Below, in pieces: positions 8,112-16,626 of a stretch of 64,000 nt of DNA. This DNA comes from Bacteroidales bacterium (GTDB taxonomy: Bacteria > Bacteroidota > Bacteroidia > Bacteroidales > Tenuifilaceae). The stretch is from positions 1 to 64,000 of the forward strand of contig JACABB010000022.1 in NCBI GenBank assembly GCA_013376985.1. Reading direction: 5' to 3'. A program made the position numbers and the translations under genes. Numbering within the stretch: the first letter of the stretch is position 1; every line of letters begins with the position of its first letter. Under the pieces are notes generated by a model, which saw only the letters and a program-made list of their open reading frames with translations, was not told the origin of the DNA and did not search any database.

Positions 8112-9497
8112 ATGAAAAAATATTTGATAATTCTTTTGCTACCATTGGCAATAGCATGTAAACAAGAGCCTAAGGAGGCTATTATTTCGGGTACTTTACA
8201 GAACTATAAGGATACCGTTGTGTATTTGAGTTCGAAGGGTATTACCGAAACTGTTAAATTGAATGCCGATAAAACATTTGAGTATAAAACTACTATTGAT
8301 AAACCTGTTCTATATACCATAAAGACTGGTAGGAAGACTAATTTTGAGTTATATCTTAACCCAGGTGATAATACTCAGGTAACTATCGATTTTGAGAATT
8401 TAAAGGAGGGTCCAAAGTTTTCGGGTGTTCTGGAAAGCGTGAATAAAATCCTTCAGGAGAAAGAGGTTGTTGTAGATAAGTATATTACAGACTATCATGA
8501 AACTTTTATTTTAAAGAAAGATGAGTTTAACAAGAAGATGGATTCGTTGAAGAATGCTCTTGTTGAGAAAGTACAAACAATCTCCAATAGTAAAATTGCA
8601 GAGCTCGAAACCGAAAGAGCCGATTATCTGGTTAAATCATTAGAGGCAAATTACCCCGAATATCACGCTTATTACAGTAATATTGAGTTTAAACCCGATA
8701 GCGCTGATTACACCTTTCTTGAAGGATTTAACTTAAATAATGCTTACCATCTGATGTACAAGGAGTATTTAGATGTTTTGAATACCACCATAATTAACAA
8801 ATTCAAAAAGGAGATTGGAAATAATAACTTAGAATCGATTCCTGCTCCTGAAAGACTAACAAAACTATTTGCTTTTATTGATAAAAGTATTACTAGCATT
8901 GAGGTTCGTGACTACCTAAAACAGGTTAATTTTATGGACGATCTTTCTTATGGTGAATTCTGGAAACTAACAGAATTGGTGGATAGGTACAAGGCTGAAT
9001 GTCAAACGGTAGGTTACAAGAATATCATTGAAAAACTCTATAACCAAAAAATGAATTTAGCACCCGGGAAACCTGCTCCGCTATTTAAATATAAAGATAT
9101 TAATGGTAAGGAATATGCACTCGAAAACCTTAAAGGAAAACTTGTATACATCGATTTTTGGGCAACATGGTGCGGTCCATGTCGTCATGAGTTACCATAT
9201 CTCGAAGAGGTAGAAAAAGCCTATAAGGGAAAGAAAATTACATTCATTAGCATGTCATTGGATGATGATATGTTTGCTTGGGATAAAATGGTGAAAGATA
9301 AAAAGATGATGGGTCTCCAGCTACATGCCGATGGTGCATTTAACTCAACAGTAGCAAAAGATTATCAGATTAAGGGAATTCCAACATTTGTTTTAATCGA
9401 TCAGAATGGTATTATTATCTCTCCAAGTGCATCAAGGCCTTCATCTGGGGCTGATTTGGTTAATCTTTTGGATGAGAGTCTGGCGAAGATAAAATAG
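8112..9497 (+). CDS. TlpA-like thioredoxin-fold lipoprotein (DUF4369 type)
   Basis: About 461 residues from the ATG at 8112, preferred over the in-frame ATG at 8085 because it gives a standard lipoprotein signal with lipobox AIAC (Cys16). Residues about 20-120 resemble the DUF4369 beta domain common in Bacteroidota, the middle is helical, and about 315-461 is a TlpA/AhpC-type thioredoxin domain with the redox motif WCGPC (Cys354 and Cys357) and the cis-proline segment GIPTF. It is probably anchored in a membrane facing the periplasm, acting in thiol-disulfide exchange or cytochrome/envelope protein maturation. Substrate unknown. A strong hairpin terminator follows. Confidence 0.88.
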   Translation: MKKYLIILLLPLAIACKQEPKEAIISGTLQNYKDTVVYLSSKGITETVKLNADKTFEYKTTIDKPVLYTIKTGRKTNFELYLNPGDNTQVTIDFENLKEGPKFSGVLESVNKILQEKEVVVDKYITDYHETFILKKDEFNKKMDSLKNALVEKVQTISNSKIAELETERADYLVKSLEANYPEYHAYYSNIEFKPDSADYTFLEGFNLNNAYHLMYKEYLDVLNTTIINKFKKEIGNNNLESIPAPERLTKLFAFIDKSITSIEVRDYLKQVNFMDDLSYGEFWKLTELVDRYKAECQTVGYKNIIEKLYNQKMNLAPGKPAPLFKYKDINGKEYALENLKGKLVYIDFWATWCGPCRHELPYLEEVEKAYKGKKITFISMSLDDDMFAWDKMVKDKKMMGLQLHADGAFNSTVAKDYQIKGIPTFVLIDQNGIIISPSASRPSSGADLVNLLDESLAKIK

Positions 9498-9516
9498 AGA
9501 AATTAACAAATTATAG

Positions 9517-9553
9517 AACAAATCGGACTAGCCATTGGCTAGTCCGATTTGTT
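9517..9553 (+). terminator. Strong hairpin after TlpA-like gene
   Basis: A perfect 18-bp inverted repeat (9517-9534 with 9536-9553), arms starting AACAAATCGG and ending CCGATTTGTT, located 20 bp after the stop codon. The T-tract is short, but the length and position fit a transcription terminator. Confidence 0.8.
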
Positions 9554-9693
9554 ATGTATTAAACCTGCACGTTAAAATCATTATACCTTGGATTGAAATA
9601 TAGATATATCATATTTGTCAATTTTTTTCTTTTTTCGCTTGACACCTAATACTAATATCACTTACTTTACATTACACAAACAAATTATAAAAA

Positions 9694-10647
9694 ATGGTTT
9701 ACCCTTGGGGCGATAAACGGCGTTTTAATAGCTATGCCGGATATTTTAAACGAACATTTGGTGGCAGAGTTCAAAAACTCACCATCAATGCTGGATTTAC
9801 CTGTCCAAATCGCGATGGAACTGTCTCAACTGGAGGTTGTACATACTGCAAAAACGATGCTTTTAATCCGAGTTACTGTACACCTCAAAAATCAATTACC
9901 CAGCAATTAAATGAAGGAATTGAATTCCATGCACTTCGCTATAGGCGAGCCAAAAACTACCTTGCATACTTTCAGGCTTTTTCCAATACACACGCATCGG
10001 TTGAAAAGCTAAAAGAGCTCTATTCCGAAGCCCTCTCGCATCCTGGTGTTATTGGTTTGGTTATTGGCACTCGCCCCGATTGTATTGATTTTGAAAAGTT
10101 GGATTATCTCGAAGAGCTATCGAAGAACTACTATATATCCGTGGAATATGGTGTAGAATCGTGCTATAATCGTTCCCTCGAATCAATTAACAGAGGTCAC
10201 ACCTACGATCAATCCATTTGGGCTATTGAAGAAACTGCCCGAAGGGGTATTAATACTGGCGCTCATATCATATTTGGCCTACCCGGAGAATCCAGAGAGG
10301 AGATGCTATCGCAAGCTGCGATACTTTCAGATTTACCACTTACATCAATAAAATTTCATCAGCTTCAGATTTTCAGCGAAACAGAAATGGAGAAGCAGTA
10401 TATGGAAACTCCTGGGAAATTTAGCCTTTTTGAGATGAATGATTACCTTAACTTTGTTGTTGACTTCCTTGAAAGGCTTAACCCTAATTTTGTGATTGAG
10501 AGATTTACTAGCGAGGCTCCTCCATGGCATTTGGTAGCACCCAAATGGGGTCTTCTCCGAACCGATCAACTTCTTACAAAAATTGAAAAAATACTAGAAG
10601 AACGTAATACTTGGCAGGGACGCTTTTTAGAAATGAATATTTGGTAA
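9694..10647 (+). CDS. TIGR01212-family radical SAM protein (YhcC/YtqA-like)
   Basis: 317 residues. The N-terminal RFNSYAGYFKRTFGGRVQK phrase and the [4Fe-4S] cysteines in the spacing C37-x11-C49-x2-C52 are typical of the YhcC/TIGR01212 radical SAM group, and the length matches. Later motifs include GTRPDC, SVEYGVES and HIIFGLPGE of the TIM-barrel core. Radical SAM enzymes cleave S-adenosylmethionine to start radical chemistry. The substrate of this group is not firmly established; a role in tRNA wobble-uridine modification has been proposed for some relatives. It stands alone here with a long 3' intergenic region. Confidence 0.88.
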   Translation: MVYPWGDKRRFNSYAGYFKRTFGGRVQKLTINAGFTCPNRDGTVSTGGCTYCKNDAFNPSYCTPQKSITQQLNEGIEFHALRYRRAKNYLAYFQAFSNTHASVEKLKELYSEALSHPGVIGLVIGTRPDCIDFEKLDYLEELSKNYYISVEYGVESCYNRSLESINRGHTYDQSIWAIEETARRGINTGAHIIFGLPGESREEMLSQAAILSDLPLTSIKFHQLQIFSETEMEKQYMETPGKFSLFEMNDYLNFVVDFLERLNPNFVIERFTSEAPPWHLVAPKWGLLRTDQLLTKIEKILEERNTWQGRFLEMNIW

Positions 10648-10648
10648 C

Positions 10649-10745
10649 TAACTCAAGTTACTGTATGCTAGTTGCTGATATCTAACTATTTTATATTCGG
10701 ATTGACACAATATTTCACCTCTTAAAGTTAAATGCAAAAAGAATC
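10649..10745. repeat. Dispersed intergenic repeat, short form
   Basis: The phrases TAACTCAAGTT...GATGCTAGTTGCTGATA (10649-10680) and CCTCTTAAAGTTAAATGCAAAAAGAAT (about 10718-10745) recur in the same order at 16320-16351 and about 16517-16550. In the second copy the two halves are ~160 bp apart instead of ~37 bp, so other DNA lies between them there. No coding potential. Confidence 0.6.
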
Positions 10746-10885
10746 AATTGCATATCAATTTTAAATCTTCTTTACTAATTAACGGTTTAAATAGGTTATA
10801 AGGCTTAACTTAGCAGTTCTAAGTGAACTGCCTTGGTAATAAGTTTATCTAATTTAGTGTTATGTTAAGCATGCAATACCAAATC

Positions 10886-10993
10886 CGTCATTGCGAGCCT
10901 CGTTTTTTGAGGCGAAGCAATCGTGCTTGCAAGTTCAGTGAGATTAATTCAGGCGATTATAAGATTGCTTCGCAAAGAACGCTCGCAATGACG
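10886..10993. repeat. REP-like palindromic element (CGTCATTGCGAG type)
   Basis: A long imperfect inverted repeat whose outer arms are CGTCATTGCGAGC (10886-10898) and GCTCGCAATGACG (10981-10993), with inner arms GCGAAGCAATC and GATTGCTTCGC. This is a widely seen intergenic palindrome in Bacteroidota genomes. As RNA it would form a long stem. It lies between the radical SAM gene and the addB-like gene. Confidence 0.8.
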
Positions 10994-11088
10994 TCAAAAG
11001 ATGACTGATTACTTAATGTTGATGAAATTTTTAGTTTTTCATTCTAATCCTTGTTCTGAAATCTAATTTTCAATAACAAACAACCCTC

Positions 11089-13974
11089 ATGCCTCCTTTT
11101 CTAAAACTTGTTGCCGACGATTTATACAACGAATTTGGGAACGATATCTCCAAGTTAAACCTAGTATTCCCGAGTAAAAGAGCATCGCTTTTTTTCAATA
11201 AATACCTTTCGGAGAACCTGAAAACCCCAATTTGGCAACCCTCTACAATTACCATATCCGAATTAATGTATAAGATATCGGGGTTAAGACAAACCGATTC
11301 GTTATCGTTAATTGTCAAACTATACGATATTTACCAGAAGCAATTACATACCGAGGAGACATTCGATAATTTCTATTTCTGGGGAGAGGTTATGCTTGCT
11401 GATTTCGATCAGGTGGATAAATATCGAGTTGATGCCTTTAAATTATTCACGAATATCCTTGATATAAAAGAGATTGATGAGCGTTTTGGAGGCTTCACAC
11501 CCGAGCAGATTGAGGTATTGAAAAGCTATTTAGGGGTGATGACCGATTCCAATAACTCCATTATCCGCGATAGATACCTATCGATATGGAAGGTTTTAGG
11601 CTCAATTTACAGAGAATTTCGCTCGGCAATAATATCGGAAGGGATTTGCTATGATGGTTTAGCATATAGCCTCGCAGCGGCTAAATTAGATGATAGCACC
11701 AATGCTCCCTTAGATGGAACTTACGCTTTTATTGGATTCAATGCCCTTAATGAGTGTGAAAGGGCGCTCTTTAAGCATCTGAAAAAGACAAATAACGCCC
11801 TATTTTACTGGGATTACGATGTATCATACATCCAGTCCGATGTTCACGAAGCCGCCCTCTTTTTACGCGATAACCTGAATGAGTTCAGGAATAAGTTGGG
11901 CCCTGAGCATTTCAATAATTTCAATAAGAATTCGAAGATTTACCTTATTGCAACTCCATCGGGCGTGACACAGGCAAAATTATTGCCCCAAATAATTAGC
12001 AATCTGAAGAGCGAATCGTCTGTGCTTGGCATCAACACAGCAATTGTGCTGCCCGAGGAACATCTTCTACTCCCAGTACTATCGGCTTTACCCGATGATA
12101 TTGGCGAGCTGAATATCACAATGGGTTACCCGCTAAAGGAAACAGCAGCGTATAACCTGGCGGAGTTTCTTATCAAATTACATATCAACTCAAGAACAGA
12201 TGACGAAGGGAGAGTGCGTTTCTACCATCGTGATGTTCTTTCGGTTTTAAACCACCCATACCTGCAAATAATTGATTCGGAGAAATGCAATTCAATTATC
12301 AATAGGATAAAAACGGAGAATATCATTTTTGTTGATTCCAGCGATTTAGCGAGTTTCCCTGTAGGGGAGGCTTTGTTTGTTGGACAAACATCGGGGAGCA
12401 AAATGGCTGCATACATGGTTGAGGTTTGCCGATTTATTGCAGGACATATCAACAAGAAAACCGAAACTGAGAATTTTAATGCCCGAATTGAACTTGAATA
12501 CCTTTTCTCGCTCTTTACGAATCTCAATAGATTGGTTGATGTTATTAACCAGAATAGCATTGATATTAGCTTAAAGATTTTCCGCCAGCTATTCCGAAAA
12601 GCATTCGCTCAAACCAGAGTTTCCTTTAGCGGTGAGCCGCTTTCGGGCATTCAAATAATGGGCTTTCTCGAAACTCGCACATTGGATTTTGAGAATGTGA
12701 TTATGCTTTCGGTAAATGATGATGTGCTGCCCGGAAATCATCATCGACCATCGTTTATAACTCCATCGCTTAGGTTTGCTTATGGATTGCCGGATTATAG
12801 CCATCAGAATGCTATTTATGGTTACTACTTCTACAGGCTTCTTCAACGTTCAAGGCAGGTTTACCTTGTATATCGTAATCGTGCAGAGGGACTGATGTCG
12901 GGTGAGTTAAGCCGATTTGCCCTTCAGCTCCTTATGGAGAGCGGAAAGAAGATTGAAAGGATAGATGTTAAGTTCGACCTTGGCATTACCACACAAAATG
13001 AAATTCTTATTGAGAAAACAGAATCGGTCATTAAAAAATTGGATAGATATTTAAGTGATGATGAGGGCAAAAAATACCTTTCGCCAAGCGCATTCACCTC
13101 ATATCTCAGCTGTCCGCTTCGGTTCTATTACCGCTACATTGCTGATATCAGAGAATCCGATGAGGTAGCCGAAGAGGTTGATCTCCCCGGATTTGGAAAG
13201 ATACTCCATGCTGCAATGGATTTAATCTACAGGAGCATCGGTAAGGAGACAATCGAAAAGTTTGATTTAGAATTGATAGTTAACAATCCACAAGGGCTTG
13301 ATTTGCTTATTGAGAAAGCGTTTGCCAAGGAATACCTCAAAACCGATAAAGAGGATATTAAAACGCTTCTTACTGGTCGGAATCTTCTTATCCTTGAGCA
13401 GATTAAGTACTCAATCGTTAAGATGCTGAAAACAGATATTCTGCGAACCCCATTTAAGATTCTTAAGATGGAGGAGGAGGTAAGGGCAAATCTTCAATTT
13501 AAAGGCAATGGGAAAGAGTATCTGCTTAGGATTGGCGGCATTGTTGATAGGCTTGATACGGATGGAAATACCATAAAGGTTGTTGATTATAAAACTGGCA
13601 AATCCGATGGAAAAGGAGAATTTACTTCCGTAGATGATTTTTTTGATGCAAAGAAAAGTGATAAGAACAAGGAAGTATTCCAGATATTCACCTACTGCTA
13701 TGCGCTAAAGCAACAGGAGGGCTATGCAGATATCAAGCCCGATCTTTGGTTTATAAGGAATGTATCGCCCAATTACGTGCCGGGTGTAATTTACAAAGAA
13801 TCCGTTAAGTCGAAAATCGAAGTAAAATCGTTTAACCAGTTTGAATCCTTTTTTGTAGATAAGCTGAAAAACCTAGCTTCTGATATTTTCGATACCGCCA
13901 AACCATTTAGCCAGATTACAGACCTTGATGCTTGTAAGAAATGTCCTTATGGGGGGATTTGTGGAAGGAGTTAG
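11089..13974 (+). CDS. AddB-like PD-(D/E)XK nuclease with Fe-S staple
   Basis: 961 residues, the expected second subunit of an AddAB-type helicase-nuclease. The N-terminal region is an inactivated helicase-like fold (KLNLVFPSKRASLFFNKYL, no Walker A). The C-terminal RecB-family nuclease has the YLSPSAFTSYLSCPLRF segment and the catalytic VVDYKTGK motif (Asp833, Lys835). Cysteines at 675, 949, 952 and 958 have the C...C-x2-C-x5-C spacing of the iron-sulfur staple described for AddB. Probably works with the product at 4674 to resect DNA ends. Although the two genes are ~3.2 kb apart they share strand and a similar 3' repeat. Confidence 0.9.
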   Translation: MPPFLKLVADDLYNEFGNDISKLNLVFPSKRASLFFNKYLSENLKTPIWQPSTITISELMYKISGLRQTDSLSLIVKLYDIYQKQLHTEETFDNFYFWGEVMLADFDQVDKYRVDAFKLFTNILDIKEIDERFGGFTPEQIEVLKSYLGVMTDSNNSIIRDRYLSIWKVLGSIYREFRSAIISEGICYDGLAYSLAAAKLDDSTNAPLDGTYAFIGFNALNECERALFKHLKKTNNALFYWDYDVSYIQSDVHEAALFLRDNLNEFRNKLGPEHFNNFNKNSKIYLIATPSGVTQAKLLPQIISNLKSESSVLGINTAIVLPEEHLLLPVLSALPDDIGELNITMGYPLKETAAYNLAEFLIKLHINSRTDDEGRVRFYHRDVLSVLNHPYLQIIDSEKCNSIINRIKTENIIFVDSSDLASFPVGEALFVGQTSGSKMAAYMVEVCRFIAGHINKKTETENFNARIELEYLFSLFTNLNRLVDVINQNSIDISLKIFRQLFRKAFAQTRVSFSGEPLSGIQIMGFLETRTLDFENVIMLSVNDDVLPGNHHRPSFITPSLRFAYGLPDYSHQNAIYGYYFYRLLQRSRQVYLVYRNRAEGLMSGELSRFALQLLMESGKKIERIDVKFDLGITTQNEILIEKTESVIKKLDRYLSDDEGKKYLSPSAFTSYLSCPLRFYYRYIADIRESDEVAEEVDLPGFGKILHAAMDLIYRSIGKETIEKFDLELIVNNPQGLDLLIEKAFAKEYLKTDKEDIKTLLTGRNLLILEQIKYSIVKMLKTDILRTPFKILKMEEEVRANLQFKGNGKEYLLRIGGIVDRLDTDGNTIKVVDYKTGKSDGKGEFTSVDDFFDAKKSDKNKEVFQIFTYCYALKQQEGYADIKPDLWFIRNVSPNYVPGVIYKESVKSKIEVKSFNQFESFFVDKLKNLASDIFDTAKPFSQITDLDACKKCPYGGICGRS

Positions 13975-14230
13975 AAGACAGAAGTTAGAAGATAGCAGTT
14001 GGAAGAGGCTTGATAACTTGAAAATTGAGGAATTTGAAGATTTGAAAATTAATGAATAACGAATAACCAATAACAAAATAACCAAGATTATTTAGGATAC
14101 CTAAGTTGGAGGTCGGAAGATGGAAGTTTAACGACAGAGATAAGGAGTTAGACGTGGTGAAGGGTTGATTAATGAATTGAAATATGTTACAATTAAAAGA
14201 GATTGTTAAGGCAATAGTTCTATAAATTTT

Positions 14231-14303
14231 TTGGTGTATTTTGGTGTCTTAGTGATTTTGTGGCTATTATATAATTTTTGCCACCAATACACGAAAACAC
14301 AAA
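14231..14303. repeat. CACCAAGACAC-type inverted repeat, copy 1
   Basis: Arms GGTGTCTTAGTGATTTTGTGGC and GCCACCAATACACGAAAACAC. A related copy lies at 16409-16483, with arms AGTGATTTTTTGTGGC and GCCACCAAGGCACT. Sequences of this CACCAAGGCACCAAG type are common intergenic repeats in diverse bacterial genomes. Confidence 0.55.
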
Positions 14304-14347
14304 ATAAATTTGAGCAATTTCCCATTCACAAACCTACACCAAACCCC

Positions 14348-14362
14348 ATCGCATTTTGCGAT
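14348..14362. repeat. ATCGCA-TTT-TGCGAT mini-hairpin, copy 3
   Basis: Reverse-complement copy of the hairpin at 1597-1611. Neighbouring bases (GATATTCTGCAAAAGC on one side, CACCAAACCCC on the other) are also the reverse complement of those around copy 1. Confidence 0.7.
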
Positions 14363-14483
14363 ATTCTGCAAAAGCACCAAGAAACCAGTTTGCACAATCT
14401 TCTTTACACTCTCCAGCTTCCGACTCCCAACTCCCGACTTCGGACTTCCGTCTTCCATCTATATTGAATTTTCCCCAAAACCC

Positions 14484-14514
14484 TTTGCAAAACCAACACT
14501 TCACACTATATTTG
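14484..14514 (+). promoter_or_regulatory. Bacteroidota-type promoter of the channel gene
   Basis: TTTG at 14484-14487, a 19-base spacer, then TATATTTG at 14507-14514. This is an exact match to the Bacteroidota -33/-7 consensus TTTG-N19-TAnnTTTG. The start codon of the channel gene is at 14531, so the leader would be about 10 bases, which also supports that start. Confidence 0.75.
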
Positions 14515-14530
14515 AAAAAACCAACATCGA

Positions 14531-16276
14531 ATGGCACACAGTTTCGATACTTTTAAGGTTGAGCTAATTGATCGAGTTTATTTACGAAACGATGGCTTTA
14601 CAACCCCTAGAACGGCTAGGATTCAACTCTTTGATGCAAGAGGGAAGGTAATTGTAGAATACGCATTGGCTGCGCCCATTATCCCCGAAATATATGAATC
14701 AATTGGTCGTGGAGAAACGGTAAACCTTGATGAATGCTACCTCCATGGATTCTCATTAACAGCTTGTAGGCGATTCCTTATTTTGGATAAAAATACTGTT
14801 GTTAAAATAAACGGCTTTACGGCTCGTAATGCGGTTTTTGAAACAGCATTCAATATCGATCTGTCTTATGGTGAATTCGATACTGATACATTTACCGTTG
14901 ATGGCTCAATATTCATCGGGAAAGAATTGACCTTCCACTCATCCACTTTCAATACAAACGGCATTAATTTCGCCAACTGCTTTATTAAGGTCGATAAGTT
15001 CGATATGGTAATGGCCCGGTTCAACGATGGCGAAATCAACTTTAAGAACACTATTTTCGATAAGGGTTCAATTGATTTTCAGGATGTTGATTTTGGAGCA
15101 GGAGATGTTAACTTTACCAATACCGAATTTGGTGAAGGTGATGTATCCTTTGTCAATACCCGTTTTAACGATGGAGATGTTAGCTTTAAAGTAGCACGCT
15201 TTGGTCATGGCAAGGTCGATTTCCACTATGCTAAGTTTGGAAAAGGCAATATTTCGTTCGAGCGAGCTGAATTTGGCACTGGTCGTATCGATTTCAGAAC
15301 GGTTGAATTTGGCAAGGGCAAAACATCCTTTAATCGATGTGTGTTTGGCGATGGCGAAGTAAACTTTGAGGGAGCCGAGGCGCATCATGGCAAGGTATCG
15401 TTTAGGAAATCAATATTTGGGAATGGAGCCGTTTCATTTGAACTATATCATGGGAAAGGCTCTGAACTTGTATTTGAGAAAGTTGCCTTTCCTGCCGATA
15501 TCAGCTTTGCTGGATTAGTTGCTGAATCGTTAATACTTGATGCCTGCCAGTTTAACTCAACCCTTAACCTTCACGTTGAGGAGTGCGAAACGCTTAATAT
15601 GGCGGGAAGCGTTATTCGCGATATTGCCGATTACTACACGCATGGTCCCTTACCAAAGGTAAAAACGTTAAACCTTGCTGGGGTTCGTTTACTTGGTCAG
15701 TTTTACTGCGATTGGGAAACCAACTATATCGACAGGTTGATTTACGATCAGGAAGCAACAACCGTTGCCGAAAAAGCTGAGCAATTTAGAATTCTTAAAG
15801 AGAACTTTGGTAACCTAGGCAAGTACACCGATGAGGATAAAGCCTACGTTGAATTCAAACGTTGCGACCAAAAAGCAATCCTTGAAAGTGAACTTAAAGG
15901 ATCATTTTTAAAGAGGATAAGCGCCTACATCAAATACTATTTTGAATTGATTATTTTCGATTGGGTTGGACTTTACGCAACTGCACCATCAAGGGTAATC
16001 TTAAGCATTTTAGTATTTTACATTATGTTTAGTTTTTTATACACTGGCATGGAATTAAGTGGATTAGGTGCTATAATTCCCAGCACAACTGATGGTGCAA
16101 CATTAGGACTTGTTGTTAGAGGGTTTTACTTTAGCGTTGTCACCTTTTTTACAATAGGATATGGTGATTTTGCCCCATCCGGTCTGGCTCGGTTACTTGC
16201 AGGATTTGAAGGGTTTTGCGGTGTTTTTATGATGTCATATTTTACGGTTGCATTTGTAAGGAAAATATTGAGATAG
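14531..16276 (+). CDS. K+-channel-like protein with 12-residue beta-helix repeats
   Basis: 581 residues. Residues 1-160 form a beta-rich entry region with pentapeptide-like strands. Residues 162-305 are twelve consecutive 12-residue repeats of the pattern xxFGxGxVxFxx, for example TEFGEGDVSFVN. A further beta segment runs to about 370. A linker follows, rich in charged residues (EDKAYVEFKRCDQKA). The C-terminal ~120 residues are a two-TM ion-channel module: TM1 around 492-512, a pore helix, the selectivity filter TIGYGDF (541-547) and TM2 to the end. Known pentapeptide-repeat channel fusions exist, but this strict 12-residue period is unusual. Probably a gated potassium channel with a cytoplasmic beta-helix. 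An exact consensus promoter precedes it. Confidence 0.85.
   Translation: MAHSFDTFKVELIDRVYLRNDGFTTPRTARIQLFDARGKVIVEYALAAPIIPEIYESIGRGETVNLDECYLHGFSLTACRRFLILDKNTVVKINGFTARNAVFETAFNIDLSYGEFDTDTFTVDGSIFIGKELTFHSSTFNTNGINFANCFIKVDKFDMVMARFNDGEINFKNTIFDKGSIDFQDVDFGAGDVNFTNTEFGEGDVSFVNTRFNDGDVSFKVARFGHGKVDFHYAKFGKGNISFERAEFGTGRIDFRTVEFGKGKTSFNRCVFGDGEVNFEGAEAHHGKVSFRKSIFGNGAVSFELYHGKGSELVFEKVAFPADISFAGLVAESLILDACQFNSTLNLHVEECETLNMAGSVIRDIADYYTHGPLPKVKTLNLAGVRLLGQFYCDWETNYIDRLIYDQEATTVAEKAEQFRILKENFGNLGKYTDEDKAYVEFKRCDQKAILESELKGSFLKRISAYIKYYFELIIFDWVGLYATAPSRVILSILVFYIMFSFLYTGMELSGLGAIIPSTTDGATLGLVVRGFYFSVVTFFTIGYGDFAPSGLARLLAGFEGFCGVFMMSYFTVAFVRKILR
15014..15445 (+). repeat. Coding 36-bp tandem repeats in channel gene
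   Basis: Twelve in-frame, diverged 36-bp units encode the 12-residue beta-helix turns of the channel protein. Protein similarity is much stronger than DNA similarity, as expected for an old repeat under selection rather than recent slippage. Confidence 0.8.
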
Positions 16277-16626
16277 ATTATTAAATCATCTATTTTATAA
16301 CTTGAATTCTTTATTTAATTAACTCAAGTTGCTAGATGCTAGTTGCTGATATTATGATTGGTATAATTTTTCGTGATTGTAGTTTATAATTGCGTTGTAA
16401 TTTGCAATAGTGATTTTTTGTGGCTTTGGGGCATTCTTTTATTTAGCCACCAAGGCACTAAAACACTAAGAAAACACAAAGTTTAACTCGCTATTCTTAG
16501 CTACAGCCTTTTTAGCCTCTTAAAATTAAAGTTAAATGCAAAAAGAATTAAATACTGTAAATCAACAAACTAGCAATTTGCAACCAGTAACTAGCAACTT
16601 ATGTAAATTATTAAAAATTACACTTT
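16277..16626. other. Intergenic region with nested repeats
   Basis: No gene seen. 16320-16351 and about 16517-16550 are the two halves of the dispersed repeat also found at 10649-10745. Between them, at 16409-16483, lies the CACCAAGGCACT-type inverted repeat also found at 14231-14303. The last 60 bases before the next gene are rich in AACTAGCAA-type phrases and show no clear promoter box. Confidence 0.55.

Larger units (their letters stand above)
13975..14483. other. Intergenic region made of degenerate repeats
   Basis: About 500 bp with no credible gene. From 13975 to 14060 it resembles the segment after the addA-like gene (7902-8010). At 14231-14303 there is a GGTGTCTTAGTGATTTTGTGG / CCACCAATACACG-type inverted repeat also found at 16409-16483. 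At 14336-14400 lies an inverted copy of the sequence at 1566-1620, including the mini-hairpin. 14410-14460 is a CTTCCGACT-like low-complexity run. Several short overlapping ORFs on both strands come from this low complexity. Confidence 0.55.

Noticed and set aside
15068-15388. 106-codon minus-strand ORF inside the channel gene
   Set aside because: Antisense shadow of the in-frame 36-bp repeats; its own repeat pattern follows from the sense strand.
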